A stretch of 64,000 bases of DNA from NCBI RefSeq assembly GCF_017948405.1, contig NZ_CP072844.1, positions 1,426,001-1,490,000 on the forward strand, in the 5' to 3' direction. This DNA comes from Psychrosphaera aestuarii (GTDB lineage Bacteria; Pseudomonadota; Gammaproteobacteria; Enterobacterales; Alteromonadaceae). The notes beneath the pieces are model-generated. The model worked only from the letters and a program-made list of their open reading frames with translations. It was not told where the DNA came from and did not search any database. Shown here in pieces: positions 8,052-17,398 of this stretch; positions within the stretch are counted from its first letter, which is position 1; each line of letters opens with the position of its first letter. The position numbers and the translations under genes are program-made.

Positions 8052-9083
8052 ATGTCAAATCAACAAATTTGGACACTCAAATCAATAGCTAAAAAGCTAG
8101 GAGTCTCTAACGCAACGGTTTCTAATGCCTTTAATCGGCCAGATCAATTGTCAGCTAAAAAGCGTGAAGAAATATTAAAAGCCTGCGAAGAGCTGGAATA
8201 TTTTGGACCTAACAAAGCCGCACAGTCACTTAGAAACGGGCGATTTAATATCGTTGCCTTGGTCTTACCCGATGCTGTTGAGTATATGATCACAGACCCT
8301 GTTGCCAGTGAATTTATGAGAGGCATGTCTAGCGTTCTTGAGTCAAACGAGATTAACGTATTATTGTTTTCTGGCTCTTCTCCGAACATCGCGAGTGTCG
8401 CTGACTTTGTTGACGGTTTCATATGTTACGGCCAACCAAGAAATGTTGAGCTCATTTCTCAATTAAAGAAAACCAGAAAAAAAGTGGTCACCGTTGACTT
8501 CAACATCAAACGAAATGCAGAAGTGCGAGTGAATAATAAACAAGCCGCTTACGATGTTGCCAAACTCGCCGTAACGTCTAAAAATGACAATGTATTAGTG
8601 CTTGGTTTACGGCTCAATAATAGTTCAGATATTGGCCCTGCTGATATAACGTCTGACTCAGACTCAACAAGCTCAATAGCTCACGAACGGCTTTTGGGCT
8701 ATCAAGAAGCAATTAATGAAGTGGGTGCAGAGTTAATACCAAATGGGGTGTGGAATATACCAGAAAGTACTAGCAAAGCTGCGTTAAAAGCGGCAAAGCA
8801 AATTTTGGCGTTAGAGGCGTTGCCAAAAGTTGTGTTGTGCATGAGTGACTTAATTGCTCTAGCACTATTAAGAGCGTTAAAAAAACAGGGCATCACAGTA
8901 GGAGTAGACATTAAAGTAGCTGGTTTTGATGGCATCACAGCAACCAAACATAGCTCACCAACATTAACGACTGTGTATCAAAATAGTGCTGAAAAAGGTC
9001 GCTTGGCAGCTAGGTTATTTATAGATAATGCAAAACACTCAGTCACCGTTGACTATGGTCTCTATCAAGGTAAGTCTACTTAA
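8052..9083 (+). CDS. LacI-family transcriptional regulator of the sucrose locus
   Basis: A 343-residue LacI/GalR repressor. The N-terminal helix-turn-helix (LKSIAKKLGVSNATVSNAFN, residues 9-28) and hinge helix (NKAAQSLRNGRF) are followed by a periplasmic-binding-protein-like effector domain (VLCMSDLIALALLRAL, IKVAGFDGI). It lies convergent to sucrose phosphorylase and next to the permease and TonB receptor genes, so sucrose or a derivative is the likely effector (inference). Its probable operators are the CTTAATCGATTAAG palindromes at 10623 and 12161. No copy is seen before its own start, so autoregulation is not indicated. Confidence 0.92.
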   Translation: MSNQQIWTLKSIAKKLGVSNATVSNAFNRPDQLSAKKREEILKACEELEYFGPNKAAQSLRNGRFNIVALVLPDAVEYMITDPVASEFMRGMSSVLESNEINVLLFSGSSPNIASVADFVDGFICYGQPRNVELISQLKKTRKKVVTVDFNIKRNAEVRVNNKQAAYDVAKLAVTSKNDNVLVLGLRLNNSSDIGPADITSDSDSTSSIAHERLLGYQEAINEVGAELIPNGVWNIPESTSKAALKAAKQILALEALPKVVLCMSDLIALALLRALKKQGITVGVDIKVAGFDGITATKHSSPTLTTVYQNSAEKGRLAARLFIDNAKHSVTVDYGLYQGKST

Positions 9084-9132
9084 TTTATAGAAAATAAATA
9101 GAGCTTACCTTTACCAGTATGCTTAACGTGAC

Positions 9133-10590
9133 TTACGACAACCAGTTCGCAATATCAATTGTTTTGTTGTTATGAATGACGGTTGCATGCAAGCTTGTCA
9201 TATTAATGTTTAGTGAGATTTCGCTATCCCCTGAACTCCACGTTAATGTAATATCAACCTCGGTCGAGGAAACAGAAAAGTCGCCATTAAAGGCATCAAC
9301 CTCGTTTCTTAACTTAATTAAGTGGCATAAACCCTGAGTGAATGGCGTATTCATCGCCGCTTCAACATGCTCTGTATCCAAGTATGGTCGGTTAATATCT
9401 CGGCCTACATTGGTTTTGTTAAGCAAAGGCATATCATTTTTCTGCCCCAATAAACCACCGTAATAAACTTGTGGAATGCCCGGCGCAAAAAACTGTATTG
9501 CTCTAGCGAGTAAGTTTAAGTAATTATCACCGCCTAGCGCGTCGTAATAGGTGCAATTTACTTGATACAAATCCACGTTACTAGCGGCATTGCCTGTTGC
9601 ATGTAGGCTATCACCATGCGAATTTTGGTGAATTTTTTCTACTAAGTCGTCAATTTGTTTTGGCTTTAGCAAGCCAGATTTAGCTCCATCAGGGCCAACG
9701 TCTATAATTCCTATTCCGTCATGCGTATCTAACACAGTAATACAGTTTCGAGGGGCAAGCTGTAGCCAGTCAACCAATGCAGTCGCATCTTTTTGCAATA
9801 ACGTATGTAACACTAAAGGTGGTAGTGCAAAGTCATAAACTAGTGAACATCGCTTAGCTATTTCTATTTGTGTTTGATAGTGTGAATGAATTTCAACAAG
9901 TGTTGTCATACCCCGTTCTTCCGCGGCCTTAGACAGCTCAGCGATAAAGTTAAACGTTTCTTCGAGCATAAAACACCGCGTTCCACGCCGTTTTATGGCA
10001 TAACCTGCAGCATCGAGCCTAATGAGCTTAATGTTGGCTTGTTCAAAGCGATCTAAAATACGATTCAAATATGCTTTGCCTGCTTCAGATTCAACATTAA
10101 TATCAATTTGATTTGACGTGAATGTTGTCCAAAACTCAACTTCTTCGCCAGTTGACAATGTGTAGGTAGAAAAGCAACTGCCCGGTCTAGGTCGATAAAT
10201 AATGGCGGCTTCTTCATCTGTCATACCTCCTGGGAAAACGGTTTCACGGGTAATAAACAAGTCCCAATACTCAGACTCACGACCTCTTTTTAATACATCC
10301 TGAAACTCAGGCGATTGAGCAGACGTATGGTTGACTATAAGGTCGGCCATAATGTCATATTGCTCACCAATTGCTTTTACATCGGCCCAGTTACCAAGTC
10401 GTTCATCCACTTTGGTGTGATCTATTGGGTCAAAGCCAGCGTCGGCGCCATCAATAGGATAATAAAAAGGAAGAAGGTGAACACCACCAAAAAGATTACT
10501 CAGCTGGTTGTTTAAAAGGCCCTTGAGCTCAGGTAAACCGTGACCGGATAAACGGTCGACATATGTGATGAGTTGTATTTTGTTTTTCAT
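9133..10590 (-). CDS. sucrose phosphorylase (GH13_18)
   Basis: A cytoplasmic enzyme splitting sucrose with phosphate into alpha-glucose-1-phosphate and fructose. The 485-residue sequence resembles Bifidobacterium sucrose phosphorylase along its length, including the start (MKNKIQLITYVDRLSGHG) and DGADAGFDPIDHTKVDERLG. The catalytic triad is visible: nucleophile D193 in IRLDAAGY, acid/base E233 in LVEIHSH, and transition-state aspartate D288 in VLDTHDG. Related GH13_18 enzymes act on sucrose-6-phosphate or glucosylglycerol; the neighbouring fructokinase favours free sucrose. It is transcribed divergently from the permease gene, with an operator in the shared promoter region. Confidence 0.93.
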   Translation of the reverse strand: MKNKIQLITYVDRLSGHGLPELKGLLNNQLSNLFGGVHLLPFYYPIDGADAGFDPIDHTKVDERLGNWADVKAIGEQYDIMADLIVNHTSAQSPEFQDVLKRGRESEYWDLFITRETVFPGGMTDEEAAIIYRPRPGSCFSTYTLSTGEEVEFWTTFTSNQIDINVESEAGKAYLNRILDRFEQANIKLIRLDAAGYAIKRRGTRCFMLEETFNFIAELSKAAEERGMTTLVEIHSHYQTQIEIAKRCSLVYDFALPPLVLHTLLQKDATALVDWLQLAPRNCITVLDTHDGIGIIDVGPDGAKSGLLKPKQIDDLVEKIHQNSHGDSLHATGNAASNVDLYQVNCTYYDALGGDNYLNLLARAIQFFAPGIPQVYYGGLLGQKNDMPLLNKTNVGRDINRPYLDTEHVEAAMNTPFTQGLCHLIKLRNEVDAFNGDFSVSSTEVDITLTWSSGDSEISLNINMTSLHATVIHNNKTIDIANWLS

Positions 10591-10622
10591 AATTCCAACT
10601 TTTGGTTGTATAAAGCTTGTTT

Positions 10623-10636
10623 CTTAATCGATTAAG
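10623..10636. promoter_or_regulatory. putative LacI-family operator, copy 1
   Basis: A perfect 14-bp palindrome with a central CG, CTTAATCGATTAAG, the format of LacI-family operators. It lies 33 bp before the sucrose phosphorylase start and upstream of the divergent permease gene. The identical palindrome occurs before the TonB receptor gene (12161). Confidence 0.8.
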
Positions 10637-10784
10637 TATTATCTTTTACCAGAAGCAAAAAAGTTTCAAGTAAAAAAATAAAAATAAATTAAACGTCAAA
10701 TACAGAAAATCATTATAGAGCAATTAGCCAAAATCGAAGAGACAGTTTATTGTTCAATGATGAAAAATTAAAGCAGGGCAATGT

Positions 10785-12116
10785 ATGTCAGATAATATCG
10801 ACAATAAAATTTCTGCACACTCAGACTCCCATAGGTCTGTGCGTGCGAGTAATCACACTGTCAATCGTATGAAGTGGCTTACCTATATGATGTTCTTCAT
10901 TTTTGCGATGACGTCAGATGCAGTAGGTGTGATCATTCCTCATTTAGTAACAGAGTACGGTTTAACTCATACTCAAGCTAGTGCCTTTCATTATGCCCCA
11001 ATGGTTTTCATCGCATTAAGTGGACTTCTGTTGGGCCACCTAGCAGACAAGCTTGGTAGAAAAGTAACCATTTGTATCGGTTTACTCCTTTTCTCACTTG
11101 CGAGTTTTAGTTTTTCACTTACCAATGAGTTTTTAGTATTTGTAAGTCTACTCAGTGTCGTAGGTGTTGCTATTGGTATGTTTAAAACCGGCGCCATAGG
11201 TTTAATTGGCGACATATCAAAAGACTCAGAAGAACACACAGAAACAATGAACAGAGTGGAAGGCTTTTTTGGCATAGGTGCCATGGTTGGGCCGGCAATT
11301 GTAAGTTACCTATTGATACAAGGCATGTCATGGAAATACCTGTATGTTTGTGCCGCCGTATTGTGTTTTATGTTGTGTTTAGTCACTTACCTAACGGTAT
11401 TCCCAAAATCAAGTGGCGCTCATGATACTGCTAAAGTGCCATCAAGAACCTCAAACTCTGAACAAGCTGAAAAAAATGAAATCGTTGAAGAGCGTATCAA
11501 CTTGAAACAGACCTTCGCGATGATGAAAGATAAATATGCATTGGGTTTTTCGCTCGCCGTTGCACTTTATGTGGCTGTTGAAGTGGCAATTTATGTATGG
11601 ATGCCATCGCTTTTTGTTGATTACGACGGGAATTATATATGGATGGCCACCTACGCAATTACTATCTTCTTTGCACTTAGAGCAGCGGGACGATTTTTAG
11701 GCGCTTGGATGTTGAGCTTCTGTTCTTGGGAAGTAGTGTTGTTGGTAGCAACTGGACTTGTGGCTGTTTGTTATTTAGTTGCAATGATATTTGGGATACA
11801 CGCAGCAATATGGGCGCTGCCAGCATCGGGCTTATTTATGTCGGTGATTTATCCGACCTTAAATTCAAAAGGAATTAGCTGTTTTCCGCGCTCACATCAT
11901 GGTGCAGTTGCGGGCGTAATTTTGTTTTTCACCGCCGCAGCTGCAGCCATTGGCCCTTTAATTATGGGGATTATTAGTGACAGCTTTGGTGAAATAAAAT
12001 ACGGCTTTTACTTGGCAACTGGATTTTCTGTACTATTGTTTGGCTTTGCGGCTTATAACCTGATAGCTAAGCCAGCAAACGCGGTTTTAGCGAAGGACTT
12101 TAGTGCAGACGAGTAA
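10785..12116 (+). CDS. MFS sugar permease of the sucrose locus
   Basis: A 443-residue major facilitator protein with about 12 hydrophobic helices. The loop 2-3 motif GHLADKLGRKV (about residues 82-92) is present, and a charged central loop (EKNEIVEERINLKQ) separates the two halves. Context with sucrose phosphorylase, a TonB receptor and fructokinase suggests it brings sucrose across the inner membrane, probably with H+ (inference). AGGG lies upstream of the ATG at 10785. Divergent from the phosphorylase gene and followed by a terminator. Confidence 0.85.
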   Translation: MSDNIDNKISAHSDSHRSVRASNHTVNRMKWLTYMMFFIFAMTSDAVGVIIPHLVTEYGLTHTQASAFHYAPMVFIALSGLLLGHLADKLGRKVTICIGLLLFSLASFSFSLTNEFLVFVSLLSVVGVAIGMFKTGAIGLIGDISKDSEEHTETMNRVEGFFGIGAMVGPAIVSYLLIQGMSWKYLYVCAAVLCFMLCLVTYLTVFPKSSGAHDTAKVPSRTSNSEQAEKNEIVEERINLKQTFAMMKDKYALGFSLAVALYVAVEVAIYVWMPSLFVDYDGNYIWMATYAITIFFALRAAGRFLGAWMLSFCSWEVVLLVATGLVAVCYLVAMIFGIHAAIWALPASGLFMSVIYPTLNSKGISCFPRSHHGAVAGVILFFTAAAAAIGPLIMGIISDSFGEIKYGFYLATGFSVLLFGFAAYNLIAKPANAVLAKDFSADE

Positions 12117-12121
12117 ATTAA

Positions 12122-12153
12122 AGTCCTGATTCACTATCAGGATTTTATTTTTG
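12122..12153 (+). terminator. Rho-independent terminator after the permease gene
   Basis: Stem AGTCCTGAT/ATCAGGATT with a TCACT loop, then TTATTTTTG. It separates permease and receptor transcription, consistent with the receptor having its own operator. Confidence 0.75.
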
Positions 12154-12160
12154 TTAAAAG

Positions 12161-12174
12161 CTTAATCGATTAAG
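12161..12174. promoter_or_regulatory. putative LacI-family operator, copy 2
   Basis: The same CTTAATCGATTAAG palindrome as at 10623, 47 bp before the TonB receptor start. Two identical copies inside one sugar locus argue for a shared regulator, most simply the LacI-type protein at 8052. Confidence 0.8.
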
Positions 12175-12220
12175 GTTTGGCTAGTTTGTTAAAAAAAAAT
12201 GACTTCAACAGGGGTTAAAC

Positions 12221-14611
12221 ATGAAAAATAATATAAGTAAAATTAAAAAATTTTCCGTTTGTCTTTTAGCACTGTCGGTTTCTCAAGCGCTTGCCGCAGA
12301 TGAAGAGGCAAATAAAAAAGGACTAGACTTTGAGCGCATTGCCGTTACAGGTGTTGTAAAAGGCAAAAATGTAATGGACTCTAGCGTTTCTATTAGCAGT
12401 GTCGATCTCTCAAGTATCGAAGTGGCCACTCCACGAACAACCGCAGAAATCTTCAGACTTATTCCAGGTGTTCGTTCAGAAGCAACGGGTGGCGAAGGTA
12501 ATGCAAATATTGCGGTTCGCGGGTTACCTGTAGCATCTGGCGGAGCCAAGTTCCTACAATTGCAAGAAGACGGGTTACCGGTATTGCAGTTTGGTGATAT
12601 TGCTTTTGGTAACGCCGATATATTCTTGCGTGCTGACTCAACTGTATCATCAGTAGAATCGATTCGTGGTGGTTCAGCGTCAACGCTGGCGAGTAATTCA
12701 CCTGGCGGTATTATTAACCTTATCAGCAAAACTGGTGAAGATGATGGCGGCAGTGTTGCAACGACCTTTGGCGTTGATTATGACTCTTTTAAGACTGACT
12801 TTGAGTACGGAACAGAGATAAGTGACACATTAAGATTCCACATCGGTGGTTTTGTAAGACAAGGTGATGGCCCACGAGATGCAGGTTATACGGCAAACAA
12901 AGGCGGACAAATCAAAGCCAATATCACCAAAGACTTCGATAATGGATACGTACGTTTATACTTTAAACATTTAGATGATAACTCAATAGGTTATTTACCA
13001 ATGCCCGTGCGCGGCGATGGTAGCTCACTACCAGGATTTGACTCTCTGTCAGACACTCCACATTCAGCCTACTTCACTAAAACCTTCTCTAGAGGTAAAA
13101 ATGGCGAATTACGCTCTGGTGATATCAGAGATGGTATGAGTCCTTTGGTAGACTCGTTTGGCGTAGAAGCTTCATTTGATTTGGGTAATGACTGGCAAGT
13201 CGAAAATAGATTTAGGAAGTCTTCAGTAAGCGGTACCTTTAATGCACCTTTCCCTGCAGAAGTTGGGGAAACATCTGCCGTTGCAGAGAGCATTGCTGGT
13301 TCTGGAGCAACATTAGAATACGCAAATGGTCCGCAAGCTGGTAATAGCTATAACGAAGACTATGTAATGAGGATCCATACATTTGATGTTGAAATGGACG
13401 ACTTTGATAATATTGTTAATGATATTAAGTTAACAAAAACGTTAGATAGTACGAATGTGACCTTTGGCTACTACGTTGCAACACAAAATATTGGAATGAG
13501 CTGGTTATGGAATTCCTATCTATTAGAACAAAAAGGTGACAATGCAGCATTAGTAAACGCGGTTGCACAAGACGGAACTTCATATTCTGATAACGGTTTA
13601 TACGCTTACGGAACGCCTTTTTGGGGTAACTGTTGCCAAAGAAATTATGATGCTGATTACACAATAACGGCGCCTTATGTTGCAGTTACAACAGATTATG
13701 AAGACTTTACTTTTGATGCAAGCGTTCGATACGACAGCGGTGAAGCTCGCGGTACTTACGCAGGTGCCACAACTAGCACTTATGATATGAACGGTGACGG
13801 CGTAATTTCAATGCCAGAAGTTGATGTTGTAAATATCGACAACGCCAATGCATCGCCAATTAACTATGATTGGAACTATACGTCGTACTCTGTCGGTGTG
13901 AACTATAAAATCGACAACGATACGGCTGTTTTTGGTCGTATTAGTCATGGTGGCCGAGCAAACGCAGACCGACTTTTATTTGGTAAGGTGAGACCTGATG
14001 GTTCTGTAGCGTCAGCTGATGCTATTGATGAAGTTGATCAAATTGAAGCGGGTGTTAAGTATCGTCAAAACGAATTGGCCATTTTTGCCACTGCGTTTTA
14101 TGCAGAAACCGAAGAGCAAAACTTTGAAGCCACTAGCCAAAGATTTTTTGACCGACAATATGAGGCAATGGGGGTTGAGGTTGAAGCATCTTACTTCGTA
14201 GGTAACTTTGACTTAAGAGGACACATCACGCTAACTGATGCTGAAATCACTAAAGACGCACTAAATGAGTCCGTGGTTGGTAATACGCCTCGTCGCCAAG
14301 CTGACGTTGTTTATTCATTTACTGGCCGTTATAGCTTTGAATCAGCGGCTGTGGGCGCAAACTTCATTGGCTCAAGCGGCGCTTACGCACAAGACAGCAA
14401 TGAACTTGAGTTTGATGCTTACACTCAATTTAACTTGTTTGCAGACTACAACTTAAGTGACAACTTAACAGTGTCGTTAAATATCAATAATGCATTTGAT
14501 TCTGAAGGTATTACAGAGTCAGAAGAGGGGGCTTTACCAGCGAATGATATTATTAGAGCGCGTACGCTAACAGGCAGAACAACCTCGTTTACACTGCGTT
14601 ACATGTTCTAA
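12221..14611 (+). CDS. TonB-dependent outer-membrane receptor, probable sucrose uptake
   Basis: A 796-residue receptor. The signal peptide (KKFSVCLLALSVSQALA) is followed by a likely TonB-box segment (FERIAVTG), the plug domain (TAEIFRLIPGVRSEATG, NIAVRGLP, VESIRGGSAS) and a ~600-residue beta-barrel ending in the aromatic YMF needed for outer-membrane insertion. The linked cytoplasmic sucrose enzymes and operator make sucrose or a related sugar the likely ligand (inference). This is the typical marine strategy of active transport across the outer membrane. It is preceded by its own operator. Confidence 0.9.
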   Translation: MKNNISKIKKFSVCLLALSVSQALAADEEANKKGLDFERIAVTGVVKGKNVMDSSVSISSVDLSSIEVATPRTTAEIFRLIPGVRSEATGGEGNANIAVRGLPVASGGAKFLQLQEDGLPVLQFGDIAFGNADIFLRADSTVSSVESIRGGSASTLASNSPGGIINLISKTGEDDGGSVATTFGVDYDSFKTDFEYGTEISDTLRFHIGGFVRQGDGPRDAGYTANKGGQIKANITKDFDNGYVRLYFKHLDDNSIGYLPMPVRGDGSSLPGFDSLSDTPHSAYFTKTFSRGKNGELRSGDIRDGMSPLVDSFGVEASFDLGNDWQVENRFRKSSVSGTFNAPFPAEVGETSAVAESIAGSGATLEYANGPQAGNSYNEDYVMRIHTFDVEMDDFDNIVNDIKLTKTLDSTNVTFGYYVATQNIGMSWLWNSYLLEQKGDNAALVNAVAQDGTSYSDNGLYAYGTPFWGNCCQRNYDADYTITAPYVAVTTDYEDFTFDASVRYDSGEARGTYAGATTSTYDMNGDGVISMPEVDVVNIDNANASPINYDWNYTSYSVGVNYKIDNDTAVFGRISHGGRANADRLLFGKVRPDGSVASADAIDEVDQIEAGVKYRQNELAIFATAFYAETEEQNFEATSQRFFDRQYEAMGVEVEASYFVGNFDLRGHITLTDAEITKDALNESVVGNTPRRQADVVYSFTGRYSFESAAVGANFIGSSGAYAQDSNELEFDAYTQFNLFADYNLSDNLTVSLNINNAFDSEGITESEEGALPANDIIRARTLTGRTTSFTLRYMF

Positions 14612-14668
14612 ATATAGTGACAGTGAGATAGCGACAATAGCTATCCTATAATTTACGTCACAACTTAA

Positions 14669-14699
14669 GGGAAGCTCTCAAGCGGGAGCTTTCCTTTTT
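14669..14699 (+). terminator. Rho-independent terminator after the TonB receptor gene
   Basis: An 11-bp stem GGGAAGCTCTC/GGGAGCTTTCC with an AAGC loop, followed by TTTTTA. It lies between the receptor and fructokinase genes and may attenuate rather than fully stop readthrough. Confidence 0.85.
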
Positions 14700-14726
14700 A
14701 TTATTAACTAGGAGTTAAATGTAACT

Positions 14727-15677
14727 ATGTTAAACGTTGTTTGTTTTGGTGAAGTGTTGGTTGATTTCATTCCTAATGAGTCTGGGCTTTTCACCCCTCA
14801 CGCTGGCGGCGCACCAGCAAATGTAGCTGTGGCTGTTGCAAAACTCGGCGGTAATAGTCGTTTTGTTGGTGGAGTTAGCACAGACGCTATGGGAAATATG
14901 CTTGAAAAGTCTTTAGTTAATCATGGTGTTGATACTCATTCAGTGATAAAAAAAACAAATAAGACGGCTCTAGTGTTAATTAGCTTAGATGAACATGGAG
15001 AGCGTAGTTTTGAGTTTTATCGAGACAATACCGCCGACCTAGTAATAGATTCGGCTGATGTTAATTCGATATCATTTGAGCAAACTGGTTTTTTACACCT
15101 GTGCTCCAACACGCTGACCACTGACTCACTTTCACGAGCTACCTACACTCTTATCAATAACGCAAAAAAAAGTAAGACATTGGTTAGTTGCGATGTGAAC
15201 CTGCGCTTGAACTTGTGGCCAGCAGGTACAGAAAGTGAAGCGATCGCGGCCAAAGTAGCCGAGTGCTTAACATATTGTGATGTGATTAAGTTTTCACAAG
15301 ACGAACTTGCTTTTTTGGCCAAGCATTCAAGCCAAACGGAAAGCGAGTATGTAGCCTCTTTGTTAGAAAAAGGGGTAAGAGGTGTATTTGTCACAGATGG
15401 GCCAAATCCAATACAGTTTATATCATCAAGTGTGTCCGTGACCGTAACACCACAAAGTGCAGAAGCTATTGATACTACTGCTGCCGGGGATAGTTTTGTT
15501 GGTGGGGTAATATATAAACTGTGCCAAGCCCAAAGCCAAGAGCAAGTTAAGGCGAGCTTAAAGAGCGAAGAGTACGTATCAGAAGTTATTGATTTTGCAA
15601 GTCGATGTGGTGCCTATACCGTTACTCAACGAGGAGCGTTCGATGCTCTTCCTACAATAGAGCAACTGTTTAAATAA
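14727..15677 (+). CDS. fructokinase (PfkB/ribokinase family)
   Basis: A 316-residue PfkB-family sugar kinase. The first signature is GGAPANVAVAVAKLGG (about residues 27-42). The second is DTTAAGDSFVGG (about 250-261), holding the catalytic aspartate and the anion hole. It would phosphorylate the fructose released by sucrose phosphorylase and feed glycolysis, which matches its place at the end of the sucrose locus. GGAG lies 12 nt before the ATG. No operator palindrome is seen directly in front, so it may depend on readthrough or its own promoter. Confidence 0.9.
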   Translation: MLNVVCFGEVLVDFIPNESGLFTPHAGGAPANVAVAVAKLGGNSRFVGGVSTDAMGNMLEKSLVNHGVDTHSVIKKTNKTALVLISLDEHGERSFEFYRDNTADLVIDSADVNSISFEQTGFLHLCSNTLTTDSLSRATYTLINNAKKSKTLVSCDVNLRLNLWPAGTESEAIAAKVAECLTYCDVIKFSQDELAFLAKHSSQTESEYVASLLEKGVRGVFVTDGPNPIQFISSSVSVTVTPQSAEAIDTTAAGDSFVGGVIYKLCQAQSQEQVKASLKSEEYVSEVIDFASRCGAYTVTQRGAFDALPTIEQLFK

Positions 15678-15769
15678 ACTGGTTTTAAATTAAGCCGCAA
15701 TGGGCATTAAGCGATTTGGCGAAGCTAAGGTATAATTTAGTATCTAAGTGCTAACTTAACTGAGAAAAA

Positions 15770-16096
15770 ATGAAATCTTATACCAGTATTGAAGAATTAA
15801 TTGAGCTGTTTGAAGCAGACATCGAAGAGCTTAATAGTAAAATTAAAACGCTTAAAACAAAACCAAAAAGCTTAAATGAAGAAATACTATTAAAATACAT
15901 TGAAACGGCCAGCACAGGTAAAACAAAAGAGTTTGTAAGAGCTAAAGGTGTGCAGTCTGGAAGTGGCTCTATGTTTTCATCAGCGGATGTAAGTAAGTTA
16001 GTAAAAGACGGTGCAGGTGATGTATCTGAAGGTTTACTGGCGATAGCTCGCCAAGTGGGTGTATTGACAAAACGAAAAAACAAAAGTAAAAAATAA
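15770..16096 (+). CDS. hypothetical protein, 108 aa
   Basis: Not recognised. A small soluble, highly charged protein. The N-terminal half is helical and probably coiled coil (IEELIELFEADIEELNSKIKTLK), the middle has GSGSMFSSADVSKLVKDG, and the tail is strongly basic (KRKNKSKK). There is no signal peptide, membrane segment or cysteine. It is followed by a strong bidirectional-looking hairpin and is convergent with the DUF1456 gene. The clean start and codon pattern support a real gene. Nucleic-acid binding is possible from the basic tail but is unproven. Confidence 0.65.
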   Translation: MKSYTSIEELIELFEADIEELNSKIKTLKTKPKSLNEEILLKYIETASTGKTKEFVRAKGVQSGSGSMFSSADVSKLVKDGAGDVSEGLLAIARQVGVLTKRKNKSKK

Positions 16097-16148
16097 CGCT
16101 TTCTCTACTCGGGCTAAATTTAGGCGTTTGCTTGATTTAGCTCAATAA

Positions 16149-16192
16149 AAAGACCGACTCAGAGGTTAATCTTTGCAGTCGGTTTTTTATTT
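16149..16192. terminator. hairpin terminator between convergent genes
   Basis: An AAAAGACCGACT arm pairs with AGTCGGTTTTTT around a ~20-nt loop, with A/T runs on both sides. It can serve both the 108-aa gene (+) and the DUF1456 gene (-). Confidence 0.75.
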
Positions 16193-16202
16193 TGAGCAGA
16201 GG

Positions 16203-16673
16203 TTATTTAGTTTGAATTGGCCTATATTTAAGCTGTACACCCTGAAGAAAGTTACGAAGTACCTGATCTTTGCACTCCCTGAAATTTTTTGTTCCTGGCT
16301 TTCTGAAAAAGGCACTTAGCTCATGCTTGCTAATATTAAAGTCAGCCAAGGCTAACACCTCTAACACATCGTCTGCATTAAGATGCAATGCGATACGAAG
16401 CTTTTGAAAAATCATATTGTTATTTAAACTAGTTTCATTTTTTGTTTCTACACCTTCACGTTTGCCACGTCTAGACGTTATAAAACCATTCAAGAATGCA
16501 GAGAACTGTCTGTCTTTAAGCTTTACATAAGCTGGGTCATCGTCTTTTTTTAACCACGTTGTGATCGACGAGCTATCGACGCTTTCATCAGCGAGCGCAA
16601 AGAGTTTAATAATGTCATTTTCTTTTAAGTCAAAAGTAAAACGAATGCGACGTAAAATATCATTGTTAGTCAA
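16203..16673 (-). CDS. yehS: DUF1456 family protein (YehS)
   Basis: A 156-residue cytoplasmic protein made of two related DUF1456 repeats. Each begins with an ILRRIRFTFDL/IFQKLRIALHL-type helix and contains the conserved ALAD segment (FALADESVDSSSITTWLKK and LALADFNISKHELSAFFRK). It matches E. coli YehS in length and layout. The function of the family is unknown. It stands alone here, convergent with the upstream 108-aa gene. Confidence 0.9.
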   Translation of the reverse strand: MTNNDILRRIRFTFDLKENDIIKLFALADESVDSSSITTWLKKDDDPAYVKLKDRQFSAFLNGFITSRRGKREGVETKNETSLNNNMIFQKLRIALHLNADDVLEVLALADFNISKHELSAFFRKPGTKNFRECKDQVLRNFLQGVQLKYRPIQTK

Positions 16674-16805
16674 AATTTAGGATTCCTAATTATTGATGAG
16701 CCTAATAAATCGTGGACTCATGTCTAAGCGCTGCATTCTAACAGACTTGAAGCATATCATTTATGCTTAATCGAGATTATTTATGTTACGCATTAATGAT
16801 TACTG

Positions 16806-17363
16806 TTATTGCTGTTCGACAAAGATCAACTTGCTGCTATCAAACCCCTTTGCTTCAGCGCTAGAAATAAAACGTGCTTTAAGCTCCGGCGATATAGTCG
16901 GTGTACGTGACAATAACCATAAATAATCAGTATCTGGGCCAGAAACAAAGGCATACTGATAATTTTCACGGTCCAACTCAAATACAACATATGAGCCGTA
17001 GAACGGACCAAAAAAAGAAACCTTTAAATAACCTTGATCTTCAGACTCAACAAAGTAGGCCTTGCCTGTCGCTTCGCTCCACTCATTTTCTTCAATGGAA
17101 AACCCTCGATTTAAGACTGATACACCACCATCATCTAACATAGAATATTCGGCAGTTACTTGACTTAAACCACGCTCAAAAGAATGATCAAGTCTGGCTA
17201 TTTCATACCACTTACCTAAATATTTAGGTAACTCGAAGCTATCGACAGGTTTTACCTTTTCGGGCATACCTAAACACGCAGATAAGGCTATTAAACAAGA
17301 CAGAGTAATAAATAATTTAAAGATTAGCTTTGTCAAAGAAGCTTTAGAAGATGTGATTATCAT
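16806..17363 (-). CDS. blc: outer-membrane lipocalin (Blc-like lipoprotein)
   Basis: A 185-residue lipoprotein. The signal peptide ends in the lipobox LSAC (Cys30). The lipocalin signature GKWYEIARLDHSFERG and the second conserved strand (LWLLSRTPTI) follow. Bacterial Blc binds lysophospholipids or fatty acids and is thought to help maintain the outer membrane under stress. Length and motifs match the family. An in-frame ATG (MIITSSKAS) begins the signal sequence; a shorter start is possible. A monocistronic position is likely. Confidence 0.9.
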   Translation of the reverse strand: MIITSSKASLTKLIFKLFITLSCLIALSACLGMPEKVKPVDSFELPKYLGKWYEIARLDHSFERGLSQVTAEYSMLDDGGVSVLNRGFSIEENEWSEATGKAYFVESEDQGYLKVSFFGPFYGSYVVFELDRENYQYAFVSGPDTDYLWLLSRTPTISPELKARFISSAEAKGFDSSKLIFVEQQ

Positions 17364-17398
17364 ATAAAAGTTCGCTCAATTTGATTGATTAGTAAACG

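Noticed and set aside
9067..9112. AAGGTAAG/CTTACCTT hairpin as a terminator after the LacI-type gene
   Set aside because: Long AT-rich loop and no clear T-run; it starts inside the coding end. Too weak to list.
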